Both the position numbers and the translations under genes were made by a program. This document shows, piece by piece, positions 11,901-26,900 of a DNA stretch of 64,000 nucleotides. This DNA comes from Pagrus major (lineage: Eukaryota > Chordata > Actinopteri > Spariformes > Sparidae), in contig NC_133238.1 of assembly GCF_040436345.1 (NCBI RefSeq), positions 14,779,147 to 14,843,146 of the forward strand, read 5' to 3'. How positions within the stretch are numbered: the first letter of the stretch is position 1; each line of letters begins with the position of its first letter. The notes under the pieces are model-generated. The model ran no database searches. It had not been told where the DNA came from and worked only from the letters and a program-made list of their open reading frames with translations.

Positions 11901-14900
11901 GAACTTCCTGTGGACTCGAGTCTAAACAGGAAGTGTTGCATATCTCCACATTGGTGTGTCCAAATGACATGAAACTCTGGATACTACTTCCCCATGAGCC
12001 CCTAACGCTCTGTGCAAAATCTTGGCCCATGACCACTAGGTGGCGCTATTTAAATTGAAGTATTTTATATCTCGACATCGGTTGGTCAGATTAACACGAA
12101 ACTTGGTACACTGATTGCCAATGGCCTCCTGAGGACAGCTGACGAAGGTGTTACCGATCTGACACTAGGTGGTGCGCTGGTGGCAGTTTCATTTTATAAT
12201 TGGCACTGTGCCCACACCATAACACTTATGGATATGAAACTGATTGGGCCGGTATAGACTGGCATCTGTAACTCACACACCAAATATCACCAGCAGGTGG
12301 CGCTATTATCAACACAAAACCACTTTTTGGCTATCAGTTAAGACATGCGCGCACAATAACGGGGCAATGGGTCCGGGTAAGGAGCACGCCCCGACAGCAG
12401 CACGGCCCGAGCCGCGTGGCCTGCGAGGGCCCGTTCATCGCTGCTTGCAGCTTTAATTATTATTATTATTATTATTATTTTATTCCTTCGTCCAAAATGA
12501 TCGCATTTTTCACTGCCTGAATGTGAATGAAAAGTCAATTTTATTTGGCAAACACATTAGGCTTGGCGAAAAATTTTATAATCTGTTGTCGTTGTGATTT
12601 TTCACCACTTGGTGGCGCTACAATCAAGGAAAGTGCGTTTTGGCTAATAACTCCCATATACTTTGTCGCACATTCAAAAACCTTATATCCACGCGTTCAG
12701 TGAATCGGGCTGAATCTCCTGATATAGGCCAGGCCCATTTTTGCCTATCGTGTTTTTTCGCTAGCTCGCGAAATGTCGCAAACCTACTTTTTCGAACTCC
12801 TCCCAGGCAATTTCACCAATTTGCTCCAAACTTTGCACACAGCATCTGTGGACTCTCCTGACAAAAAGTTATTAAAAGAATTTTGATATTCCAAAGAATA
12901 CTCAAGTTATTAAATAACAACTTCCTGCAGATTTCGTTCCAAACAGGAAGTGTTGCATATCTCCACATTGGTTTGTCCAAATGACGTCAAACTCAGGATC
13001 CTACTTCCTCATGAGGTCCTAAGGCTCTATGCTAAATTTTGGTTGATGACCACTAGGTGGCGCTCTTTAAATTGAACTATTTTATATCTCGACATCGGTT
13101 GGTCGGATTAACACAAAACTTGGTACACTCATTGCCAATGCCCTCCTGAGGATAGCTGACAAAGGTGTTACCGATCTGACACTAGGTGGCGCTTTGGTGG
13201 CAGTTTCTTTTTATATTTGGCACTGTGCCCACACCATAACACTTATGGATATGAAATTGACAGGGGTGGTATAGACTGGCCCCTGTAACTCACACACCAA
13301 AAACGACCAGCAGGTGGCGCTATCATCAACACAAACCGTTTTTGCCTAATAACTCCCACATACTTTGTCGCACATTCAAAAACCTTATATCCACGCGTTC
13401 AGTGAATCTTGCTGAATCTCCTGATATAGGCCACGCCCATTTGCGCCTAGCGTTTTTTTTTGCTAGCTCGCGAAATGTCGCAAACCTACTTTTTCGAACT
13501 CCTCCCAGGCAATTTCACCGATTTTCACCAAACTTTGCACACAGCATCAGTGGACCCTTCTGACAAAAAGTTATTAAAAGAATTTTGCTACGCCAAAGAA
13601 CACTCAAGTTATTAAATAAGAACTTCCTGTGGACTCGAGTCTAAACAGGAAGTGTTGCATATCTCCACATTGGTGTGTCCAAATGACATGAAACTCTGGA
13701 TACTACTTCCCCATGAGCCCCTAACGCTCTGTGCAAAATCTTGGCCCATGACCACTAGGTGGCGCTATTTAAATTGAAGTATTTTATATCTCGACATCGG
13801 TTGGTCAGATTAACACGAAACTTGGTACACTGATTGCCAATGGCCTCCTGAGGACAGCTGACGAAGGTGTTACCGATCTGACACTAGGTGGTGCGCTGGT
13901 GGCAGTTTCATTTTATAATTGGCACTGTGCCCACACCATAACACTTATGGATATGAAACTGATTGGGCCGGTATAGACTGGCATCTGTAACTCACACACC
14001 AAATATCACCAGCAGGTGGCGCTATTATCAACACAAAACCACTTTTTGGCTATCAGTTAAGACATGCGCGCACAATAACGGGGCAATGGGTCCGGGTAAG
14101 GAGCACGCCCCGACAGCAGCACGGCCCGAGCCGCGTGGCCTGCGAGGGCCCGTTCATCGCTGCTTGCAGCTTTAATTAGGGCCCGAGCAGTGAAACTGCG
14201 AGGACCCTATTGTAATTGTAGTGATTATTATTTGTTTTTGTTTTTTTTTTCCTGCCAAAATGATCGCATTTTTCACTGCCTGAATGTGAATGAAAACGCG
14301 ATTTTATTTGGCAAAGTCATTAGGCTTGGCGAAAAATTTTATAATCTGTTGTCGTTGTGAATGTCCACCACTAGGTGGCGCTACAATCAAGGAAAGTGTG
14401 TTTTGCCTAATAACTCCCATATACTTTGTCGCACATTCAAAAACCTTATATCCACGCGTTCAGTGAATCTTGCTGAATCTCCTGATATAGGCCACGCCCA
14501 TTTCCGCCTACCGTTTTTTTTCGCTAGCTCGCAAAATGTCGCAAACCTACTTTTTCGAACTCCTCCCAGGCAATTTCACCGATTTGCACGAAACTTTGCA
14601 CGCTGCATCTGTGGACCCTCCTGACAAAAAGTTATTAAAAGAATTTTAATACACCAAAGAATACTCAAGTTATTAAATAACAACTTCCTGTGGATTCGAA
14701 TCACAACAGGAAGTGTTGCATATCTCCACATTGGTGTGTCCAAATAACGTGAAACTCAGGATACTACTTCCCCATGAGCCCCTAAGGCTCTGTGCAAAAT
14801 CTTGGCCAATGACCACTAGGTGGCGCTATTTAAATTGAAGTATTTTATATCTCAACATTGGTTAGTCGGATTAACACAAAACTTGGTACACTCATTGCCA

Positions 14901-17900
14901 ATGCCCTCCTGAGGATAGCTAACAAAGGGGTTACCGATCTAACACTAGGTGGCGCTCTGGTGGCAGTTTCATTTTATATTTGGCACTGTGCCCACACCAT
15001 AACACTTATGGATCTGAAATTCATAGGGGTGGTATAGACCAACCCCTGTAACTCACACACCAAAAATGACCAGCAGGTGGCGCAATTATCAAGAAAAAAA
15101 GTTTTTTGCTAATTACTCCCACATAATATGGTGCACATTGTTAAACCTTATATCTACCTCTTCCGTGAATACAGCTGAACCGTGTGATGTAGGCCACGCC
15201 CACGTTCGCACTGAATTTCCATTCGCAAATTCGCAAAATGTCGCAAACCTACTTTTTCGAACTTCTCCCAGGCAATTTCTCCGATTTGCACCAAACTTTG
15301 CACACAGCATCTGTGGACTCTCCTGACAAAAAGTTATTAAAAGAATTGTGATAGCCTAAAGAACGACCAAAATATAAAACAACAATTTCCTGCGCATTGT
15401 GGTCAAACAGACATTCTTGTGTATCTTGATGAAATGCAGTCCGATGAACACAAAACTTTTGGCAATTGTGTTCCATGGCACGATGAGCATTTCTACAAAA
15501 TTTCGTGCAAATCGACCAATAGGTAGCGCTTTTATTGCTAAATGACGAAATGACAGCTTCACTGCCTTCAGTTTTGATTCCTCTATGGAAGTTGTTGCAT
15601 GAACAAGCCTCGACAGCAGCATGCCCCGACAGCAGCATGTAACGACAGCAGCATGCCCCGACGGCAGCATGTCACGATGGCAGCACGCCCCGACCCGCGT
15701 GGACTGCGAGGGCCCGTTCATCGCTGCTTGCAGCTTTAATTATTATTTGTTTTTTGTTTTTTTTTTCTGCCAAAATGATCGCATTTTTCACTGCCTGAAC
15801 ATACCCCAAAACGCATCAAACTTGGAATATATGTCACACCTGGTGAAAAATTTTATAATCTGTTGTCATTCTGAATTTTCACCACTAGGTGGCGCTACAA
15901 TCAAGCTAAGTGTGTTTTGGCTAATAACGTCCACATACTTTGACGCACATCCAAAAACCTTACATCCACGCGTTCAGTGAATTGTGCTGAATCTACTGAT
16001 ATAGGCCACGCCCATTTCCGCCTACCGTTTTTTTTCGCTAGCTTGCGAAATGTAGAAAACCTACTTTTTCGAACTCCTCCCAGGCAATTTCACCGATTTG
16101 CACCAAACTTTGCACACAGCATCTGTGGACACTTCTGACAAAAAGTTATTAAAAGAATTTTGATACACCAAAGAAGACTCAAGTTATTAAATAACAACTT
16201 CCTGCAGATTTCGTTCCAAACAGGAAGTGTTGCATATCTCCACATTGGTGTGTCCAAATGACGTCACTCTCAGGATCCTACTTCCCCATGAGCCCCTAAG
16301 GCTCTGTGCAAAATCTTGGCCCATGACCACTAGGTGGCGCTCTTTAAATTTAAGTATTTTATATCTCCACATCGGTTGGTCGGATTGACGCCAAACTTGG
16401 TACACTCATTGCCACTGCCCTCCTGAGGACAGCTGATAAAGGGGTTACCGATCTGACACTAGGTGGCGCTCTGGTGGCAGTTTCATTTTATATTTGGCAC
16501 TGTGCCCACACCATAACACTTATGGATATGAAATTCATAGGGGTTGTATAGACTGGCCCCTGTAAGTCACACACCAAAAATGACCAGCAGGTGGCGCTAT
16601 TATCAAGAAAAAACGTTTTTTGCTAATTACTCCCACATAATATGGTGCACATTGTTAAACATTATATCTATACGTACCCTGAATACAGCCGAACCGCATG
16701 ATGTAGGCCACGCCCACGTTCGCACTGAATTTCCATTCGCAAATTTGCCAAATGTCGCAAACCTACTTTTTCGAACTCCTCCCAGGCAATTTCTCCAATT
16801 TGCACCAAACTTTGCACGCAGCATCTGTGGACCCTCCTGACAAAAAGTTATTAAAAGACATGTGCTAGTCCACAGAACGGCCAAAATATAAAACAACAAT
16901 TTCCTGCGCATTGTGGTCAAACAGATATTCTTGTGTATCTTGATGAAATACAGTCAGATGAACACAAAACTTTTGGCAATTGTGTTCCATGGCACGATGA
17001 GCATTTCTACAAAATTTCGTGCAAATCGGCCAATAGGTGGCGCTTTTATTGCTAAATGACAAAACAGCAGCTTCACTGCCTTCAGTTTTGTTTCCTCTAC
17101 GGAAGTTGTTGCATGAACAAGCCTCGACAGCAGCATGCCCGGACAGCAGCATGTAATGACAGCAGCATGCCCCGACAGCAGCACGCCCCGACAGCAGCAC
17201 GCCCCGACCCGCGTGGACTGCGAGGGCCCGTTCATCGCTGCTTGCAGCTTTAATTAGGGCCCAAGCAGGGAACCTGCGAGGTCCCTATTGTTTTTCGAAT
17301 GATTATTTATTAGGGCCCGAGCAGGGAACCTGCGAGGTCCCTATTGTTTTTCGAATGATTATTATTTTTTTTTTTTTTCTTCTGACGAAATGATCGCATT
17401 TTTCACTGCCTGAACATACCCCAAAACTCATCAAACTTGGAATATAGATCAGACCTGGCGAAAAATTTTATAATCTGTTGTCATTGTGAATTTTCAGCAC
17501 TAGGTGGCGCTATAATCAAGGAAAGTGTGTTTTGGCTAATAACTCCCACATACTTTGTCGCACATTCAAAAACCTTATATCCACGCGTTCAGTGAATCTT
17601 GCTGAATCTCCTGATATAGGCCACGCCCATATCCGCCTACCGTTTTTTTTCGCTAGCTCGCGAAATGTCGCAAACCTACTTTTTCGAACTCCTCCCGGGC
17701 AATTTCACCAATGTGCATGAAACTTTGCACACAGCATCTGTGGACACTCCTGACAAAAAGTTATTAAAAGAATTTTGATATTCCAAACAATACTCAAGTT
17801 ATTAAATAACAACTTCCTGTGGATTCGGGTCACAACAGGAAGTGTTGCATATCTCCACATTGGTGTGTCCGAATGACGTGAAACTCAGGACACTACTTCC

Positions 17901-20900
17901 CCATGAGCCCCTAAGGCTCTGTGCAAAATCTTGGTTCATGACCACTAGGTGGCGCTCTTTAAATTGAAGTATTTTATATCTCGACATTGGTCGGTCGGAT
18001 TTACACAAAACTTGGTACACTGATTGCCAATGCCCTCCTGACGACAACTGACGAAGGTGTTACCGATCTGACACTAGGTGGCGCTCTGGTGGCAGTTTCA
18101 TTTTATAATTGGCACTGTGCCCACACCATAACACTTATGGATATGAAATTCATAGGGGTGGTAAAGACTGGCCACTGTAACTCACACACCAAAAATCACC
18201 AGCAGGTGGCGCTATTATCAAGAAAAAACGTTTTTTGCTAATTACTCCCACATAATATGGTGCACATTGTTAAACATTATATCTACGTGTTCCCTGAATA
18301 CAGCCGAACAGTGTGATGTAGGCCACGCCCACGTTCGCACTGAATTTCCATTTGCAAATTCGCCAAATGTCGCAAACCTACTTTTTCGAACTCCTCCCAG
18401 GCAATTTTTCCAATTTGCACCAAACTTTGCACGCAGCATCTCTGGACCCTCCTGACAAAAAGTTATTAAAAGAAATGTGCTAGTCCACAGAACGCCCAAA
18501 ATATAAAACAACAATTTCCTGCGCATTGTGGTCAAACAGACATTCTTGTGTATCTTGATGAAATACAGTCTGATGAACACAAAACTTTTGCCAATTGTGT
18601 TCCATGGCACGATGAGCATTTCTACAAAATTTCGTGCAAATCGACCAATAGGTGGCGCTTTGATTGCTAAATGACGAAATGACAGCTTCACTGCCTTCAG
18701 TTTTGATTCCTCTATGGAAGTTGTTGCATGAACAAGCCTCGACAGCAGCATGCCCCGACAGCAGCATGCCCCGACGGCAGCATGTCACGACAGCAGCACG
18801 CCCCGACCCGCGTGGACTGCGAGGGCCCGTTCATCGCTGCTTGCAGCTTTAATTAGGGCCCGAGCAGTGAAACTGCGAGGACCCTATTGTTTTTCCAATG
18901 ATTATTATTATTCTTTATTTTTTGTTATTTTTCTTCTGCCAAAATGATCGCATTTTTCACTGCCTGAACATACCCCAAAACTCATCAAACTTGGAATATA
19001 TGTCACACCTGGCGAAAAATTTTATAATCTGTTGTCGTTGTGAACTTTCACCACTAGGTGGCGCTACAATCAAAGAAAGTGCGTTTTGGCTAATAACTCC
19101 CACATACTTTGTCGCACATTCAAAAACCTTATGTCCACGCATTCAGTGAATTGTGCTGAATCTCCTGATATAGGCCACGCCCATTTCCGCCTACCGTTTT
19201 TTTTCGCTAGCTCGCGAAATGTCGCAAACCTACTTTTTCGAACTCCTCCCAGGCAATTTCACCGATTTGCACCAAACTTTGCACACAGCATCTGTGGACC
19301 CTCCTGACAAAAAGTTATTAAAAGAATTATGCTATTCCAAACAATACTCAAGTTATTAAATAACAACTTCCTGTAGATTTGGGTCAAAACAGGAAGTGTT
19401 GCATATCTCCACATTGGTGTGTCCAAATGACATGAAACTCAGGATACTACTTCCCCATGAGCCCCTAAGGCTCTGTGCAAAATCTTGGCCCATGACCACT
19501 AGGTGGCGCTCTTTAAATTGAAGTATTTTATATCTCCACATTGGTTGGTCGGATTAACACAAAACTTGGTACACTGATTGCCAATGGCCTCCTGAGGACA
19601 ACTGACGAAGGTGTTACCGATCTGACACTAGGTGGTGCTCTGGTGGCAGTTTCATTTTATAATTGGCACTGTGCCCACACCATAACACTTATGGATATGA
19701 AACTGATTGGGGTGGTACAGACTGGCATCTGTAACTCACACACCAAAAATGACCAGCAGGTGGCGCTATTATCAAGAAAAAACGTTTTTTGCTAATTACT
19801 CCCACATAATATGGTGCACATTGTTAAACATTATATCTATATGTTCCCTCAATACAGCCGAACCGTGTGATGTAGGCCACGCCCACGTTCGCACTGAATT
19901 TCCATTTGCAAATTCGCCAAATGTCGCAAACCTACTTTTTCGAACTCCTCCCAGGCAATTTCTCCGATTTGCACCAAACTTTGCACGCAGCATCTGTGGA
20001 CCCTCCTGACAAAAAGTTATTAAAAGAAATGTGCTAGTCCACAGAACTCCCAAAATATAAAACAACAATTTCCTGCACATTGTGGTCAAACAGACATTCT
20101 TGTGTATCTTGATGAAATACAGTCCGATTAACACAAAACTTTTGGCAATTGTGTTCCATGACACGATGACCATTTCTACTAAATTTCGTGCAAATCGACC
20201 AATAGGTGGCGCTTTTATTGCTAAATAACGAAACAGCAGCTTCACTGCCTTCAGTTTTGTTTCCTCTACGGAAGTTGTTGCATGAACAAGCCTCGACAGC
20301 AGCATGTAACGACAGCAGCTTGCCCCGACAGCAGCATGTAACGACGGCAGCATCCCGCAACAGCAGCACGCCCCGACCCGCGTGGACTGCGAGGGCCCGT
20401 TCATCGCTGCTTGCAGCTTTAATTAGGGCCCGAGCAGTGAAACTGCGAGGACCCTATTGTAATTGTAGTGATTATTATTTGTTTTTTTTTTTTTTTTCCT
20501 GCCAAAATGATCGCATTTTTCACTGCCTGAATGTGAATGAAAACGCGATTTTATTTGGCAAAGTCATTAGGCTTGGCGAAAAATTTTATAATCTGTTGTC
20601 GTTGTGAATGTCCACCACTAGGTGGCGCTACAATCAAGGAAAGTGTGTTTTGCCTAATAACTCCCATATACTTTGTCGCACATTCAAAAACCTTATATCC
20701 ACGCGTTCAGTGAATCTTGCTGAATCTCCTGATATAGGCCACGCCCATTTCCGCCTACCGTTTTTTTTCGCTAGCTCGCAAAATGTCGCAAACCTACTTT
20801 TTCGAACTCCTCCCAGGCAATTTCACCGATTTGCACGAAACTTTGCACGCTGCATCTGTGGACCCTCCTGACAAAAAGTTATTAAAAGAATTTTAATACA

Positions 20901-23900
20901 CCAAAGAATACTCAAGTTATTAAATAACAACTTCCTGTGGATTCGAATCACAACAGGAAGTGTTGCATATCTCCACATTGGTGTGTCCAAATAACGTGAA
21001 ACTCAGGATACTACTTCCCCATGAGCCCCTAAGGCTCTGTGCAAAATCTTGGCCAATGACCACTAGGTGGCGCTATTTAAATTGAAGTATTTTATATCTC
21101 AACATTGGTTAGTCGGATTAACACAAAACTTGGTACACTCATTGCCAATGCCCTCCTGAGGATAGCTAACAAAGGGGTTACCGATCTAACACTAGGTGGC
21201 GCTCTGGTGGCAGTTTCATTTTATATTTGGCACTGTGCCCACACCATAACACTTATGGATCTGAAATTCATAGGGGTGGTATAGACCAACCCCTGTAACT
21301 CACACACCAAAAATGACCAGCAGGTGGCGCAATTATCAAGAAAAAAAGTTTTTTGCTAATTACTCCCACATAATATGGTGCACATTGTTAAACCTTATAT
21401 CTACCTCTTCCGTGAATACAGCTGAACCGTGTGATGTAGGCCACGCCCACGTTCGCACTGAATTTCCATTCGCAAATTCGCAAAATGTCGCAAACCTACT
21501 TTTTCGAACTTCTCCCAGGCAATTTCTCCGATTTGCACCAAACTTTGCACACAGCATCTGTGGACTCTCCTGACAAAAAGTTATTAAAAGAATTGTGATA
21601 GCCTAAAGAACGACCAAAATATAAAACAACAATTTCCTGCGCATTGTGGTCAAACAGACATTCTTGTGTATCTTGATGAAATGCAGTCCGATGAACACAA
21701 AACTTTTGGCAATTGTGTTCCATGGCACGATGAGCATTTCTACAAAATTTCGTGCAAATCGACCAATAGGTAGCGCTTTTATTGCTAAATGACGAAATGA
21801 CAGCTTCACTGCCTTCAGTTTTGATTCCTCTATGGAAGTTGTTGCATGAACAAGCCTCGACAGCAGCATGCCCCGACAGCAGCATGTAACGACAGCAGCA
21901 TGCCCCGACGGCAGCATGTCACGATGGCAGCACGCCCCGACCCGCGTGGACTGCGAGGGCCCGTTCATCGCTGCTTGCAGCTTTAATTTTTTGTTATTTT
22001 TCTTCTTCCCAAATGATCGCATTTTTCACTGCCTGAACATACCCCAAAACTCATCAAACTTGGAATATAGATCAGACCTGGCGAAAAATTTTATAATCTG
22101 TTGTCGTTGTGAATTTTCACCACTAGGTGGCGCTACAATCAAGGAAAGTGCGTTTTGGCTAATAACTCCCACATACTTTGTCGCACATTCAAAAACCTTA
22201 TATCCACACGTTCAGTGAATTGTGCTGAATCTCCTGATATAGGCCACGCCCATTTCCGCCTACCGTTTTTTTTCGTTAGCTCGCGAAATGTCAAAAACCT
22301 ACTTTTTCGAACTCCTCCCAGGCAATTTCACCGATTTGCCCCAAACTTTGCACACAGCATCTGTGGACCCTTGTGACAAAAAGTTATTAAAAGAATTTTG
22401 ATATTCCAAAGAATACTCAAGTTATTAAATAACAACTTCCTGTGGAATCGGGTCACAACAGGAAGTGTTGCATATCTCCACATTGGTGCGTCCAAATGAC
22501 GTGAAACTCAGGATACTACTTGCGCATGAGCCCCAAAGGCTTTGTGCGAAATTTTGGCCGACGACCACTAGGTGGCGCTATTTAAATTGAAGTATTTTAT
22601 ATCTCAACATTGGTTGGTCGGATGAACACAAAACTTGGTACACTCATTGCCAATGCCCTCCTGAGGATAGCTGACAAAGGGGTTACCGATCTGACACTAG
22701 GTGGCGCTCTGGTGGCAGTTTCATTTTATATTTGGCACTGTGCCCACACCATAACACTTATGGATATGAAATTCATAGGGGTGGTATAGACTGGCCCCTG
22801 TAACACACACACCAAAAATGACCAGCAGGTGGCGCTATTATAAAAAAAAAAGTTTTTTGCTAATTACTCCCACATAATATGGTGCACATCGTTAAACATT
22901 ATATCTATATGTTCCCTGAATACAGCCGAACCGTGTGATGTAGGCCACGCCCACGTTCGCACTGAACTTCCATTTGCAAATTTGCCAAATGTCGCAAACC
23001 TACTTTTTCGAACTCCTCCCAGGCAATTTTTCCAATTTGCACCAAACTTTGCACGCAGCATCTGTGGACTCTCCTGACAAAAAGTTATTAAAAGAAATGT
23101 GCTAGTCCACAGAACGGCCAAAATATAAAACAACAATTTCCTGCGCATTGTGGTCAAACAGATATTCTTGTGTATCTTGATGAAATACAGTCCGATGAAC
23201 ACAAAACTTTTGGCAATTGTGTTCCATGGCACGATGAGCATTTCTACAAAATTTCGTGCAAATCGACCAATAGGTGGCGCTTTTATTGCTAAATGACGAA
23301 ATGACAGCTTCACTGCCTTCACTTTCATTTCCTCAATGGAAGTTGTTGCAAGTAGAAGCCCCGACAGCAGCATGTCACAACAGCAGCATGTAACGACAGC
23401 AGCATGTAACGACGGCAGCACGCCCGACAGCAGCACGCCCCGACCCGCGTGGACTGCGAGGGCCCGTTCATCGCTGCTTGCAGCTTTAATTAGGGCCCGA
23501 GCAGTGAAACTGCGAGGACCCTATTGTTTTTCTAATGGTTATTATTAGGGCCCGAGCAGGGAACCTGCGAGGTCCCTATTGTAATTGCAATGATTATTAG
23601 GGCCCGAGCAGGAAACCTGCGAGGTCCCTATTGTAATCGTAGTGATTATTATTATTTTTATTTTTCCCAAATGATCGCATTTTTCACTGCCTGAACATAC
23701 CCCAAAACTCACCAAACTTGGAATATAGATCAGACCTGGCGAAAAATTTTATAATCTGTTGTCATTGTGAATTTTCACCACTAGGTGGCGCCATAATCAA
23801 GGAAAGTGCGTTTTGGCTAATAACTCCCACATACTTTGTCGCACATTCAAAAACCTTATATCCACGCGTTCAGTGAATTGTGCTGAATCTCCTGATATAG

Positions 23901-26900
23901 GCCACGCCCATTTCCGCATACGGTTTTTTTTGCGCAAATTCATGAAATGTCGCAAACCTACTTTTTCGAACTCCTCCCAGGCAATTTCACCGATTTGCAC
24001 CAAACTTTGCACACAGCATCTGTGGACCCTCCTGACAAAAAGTTATTAAAAGAATTTTGATATTCCAAAAAATACTCCAGTTATTAAATAACAACTTCCT
24101 GCAGATTTCGTTCCAAACAGGAAGTGTTGCATATCTCCACATTGGTTTGTCCAAATGATGTCAACCTCAGGATCCTACTTCCTCATGAGGCCCTAAGGCT
24201 CTGTGCTAAATTTTGGTTGATGACCACTAGGTGGCGCTCTTTAAATTGAAGTATTTTATATCTCAACATCGGTTGGTCGGATTAACACAAAACTTGGTAC
24301 ACTAATTCCCAATGCCCTCCTGAGGATAGCTGACAAAGGGGTTACCGATCTGACACTAGGTGGCGCTCTGGTGGCAGTTTCATTTTATATTTGGCACTGT
24401 GCCCACACCATAACACTTATGGACATGAAATTCATAGGGGTGGTATAGAGTGGCCCCTGTAACTCACACACCAAAAATGACCAGCAGGTGGCGCTATTAT
24501 CAACACAAAGCAGTTCTTGGCTAATAACTCCCACATAATTTGTCACACATTGTTAAACCTTATATCTACCTCTTCCCTGAATTCAGCTGAATTGTGTGAT
24601 GTGGGCCACGCCCACGTTCGCACTGAATTTCCATTCGCAATTTCGCGAAATGTCGCAAACCTACTTTTTCGAACTCCTCCCAGGCAATTTCTCCGATTTA
24701 CACCAAACTTTGCACGCAGCATCTGTGGACCCTCCTGACAAAAAGTTATTAAAAGAAATGTGCTAGTCCACAGAACGCCCAAAATATAAAACAACAATTT
24801 CCTGCGCATTGTGGTCAAACAGACATTCTTGTGTATCTTGATGAAATACAGTCCGATGAACACAAAACTTTTCCCAGTTGTGTTCCATGGCACGATGAGC
24901 ATTTCTACTAAATTTCGTGCAAATCGACCAATAGGTGGCGCTTTTATTGCGAAATGACGAAACAGCAGCTTCACTGCCTTCAGTTTTGTTTCCTCTACAG
25001 AACTTGTTGCATGAACAAGCCTCGACAGCAGCATGCCCGGACAGCAGCATGTCACGACAGCAGCATGCCCCGACGGCAGCACGCCCCGACGCGCGTGGAC
25101 TGCGAGGGCCCGTTCATCGCTGCTTGCAGCTTTAATTAGGGCCCGAGCAGTGAAACTGCGAGGACCCTATTGTTTTTGTAGTGATTATTAGGGCCCGAGC
25201 AGGGAACCTGCGAGGTCCCTATTGTAATTGCAATGATTATTATTATTATTATTATTATTATTTTATTCCTTCGTCCAAAATGATCGCATTTTTCACTGCC
25301 TGAATGTGAATGAAAAGTCAATTTTATTTGGCAAACACATTAGGCTTGGCGAAAAATTTTATAATCTGTTGTCGTTGTGATTTTTCACCACTTGGTGGCG
25401 CTACAATCAAGGAAAGTGCGTTTTGGCTAATAACTCCCATATACTTTGTCGCACATTCAAAAACCTTATATCCACGCGTTCAGTGAATCGGGCTGAATCT
25501 CCTGATATAGGCCAGGCCCATTTTTGCCTATCGTGTTTTTTCGCTAGCTCGCGAAATGTCGCAAACCTACTTTTTCGAACTCCTCCCAGGCAATTTCACC
25601 AATTTGCTCCAAACTTTGCACACAGCATCTGTGGACTCTCCTGACAAAAAGTTATTAAAAGAATTTTGATATTCCAAAGAATACTCAAGTTATTAAATAA
25701 CAACTTCCTGCAGATTTCGTTCCAAACAGGAAGTGTTGCATATCTCCACATTGGTTTGTCCAAATGACGTCAAACTCAGGATCCTACTTCCTCATGAGGT
25801 CCTAAGGCTCTATGCTAAATTTTGGTTGATGACCACTAGGTGGCGCTCTTTAAATTGAACTATTTTATATCTCGACATCGGTTGGTCGGATTAACACAAA
25901 ACTTGGTACACTCATTGCCAATGCCCTCCTGAGGATAGCTGACAAAGGTGTTACCGATCTGACACTAGGTGGCGCTTTGGTGGCAGTTTCTTTTTATATT
26001 TGGCACTGTGCCCACACCATAACACTTATGGATATGAAATTGACAGGGGTGGTATAGACTGGCCCCTGTAACTCACACACCAAAAACGACCAGCAGGTGG
26101 CGCTATCATCAACACAAACCGTTTTTGCCTAATAACTCCCACATACTTTGTCGCACATTCAAAAACCTTATATCCACGCGTTCAGTGAATCTTGCTGAAT
26201 CTCCTGATATAGGCCACGCCCATTTGCGCCTAGCGTTTTTTTTTGCTAGCTCGCGAAATGTCGCAAACCTACTTTTTCGAACTCCTCCCAGGCAATTTCA
26301 CCGATTTTCACCAAACTTTGCACACAGCATCAGTGGACCCTTCTGACAAAAAGTTATTAAAAGAATTTTGCTACGCCAAAGAACACTCAAGTTATTAAAT
26401 AAGAACTTCCTGTGGACTCGAGTCTAAACAGGAAGTGTTGCATATCTCCACATTGGTGTGTCCAAATGACATGAAACTCTGGATACTACTTCCCCATGAG
26501 CCCCTAACGCTCTGTGCAAAATCTTGGCCCATGACCACTAGGTGGCGCTATTTAAATTGAAGTATTTTATATCTCGACATCGGTTGGTCAGATTAACACG
26601 AAACTTGGTACACTGATTGCCAATGGCCTCCTGAGGACAGCTGACGAAGGTGTTACCGATCTGACACTAGGTGGTGCGCTGGTGGCAGTTTCATTTTATA
26701 ATTGGCACTGTGCCCACACCATAACACTTATGGATATGAAACTGATTGGGCCGGTATAGACTGGCATCTGTAACTCACACACCAAATATCACCAGCAGGT
26801 GGCGCTATTATCAACACAAAACCACTTTTTGGCTATCAGTTAAGACATGCGCGCACAATAACGGGGCAATGGGTCCGGGTAAGGAGCACGCCCCGACAGC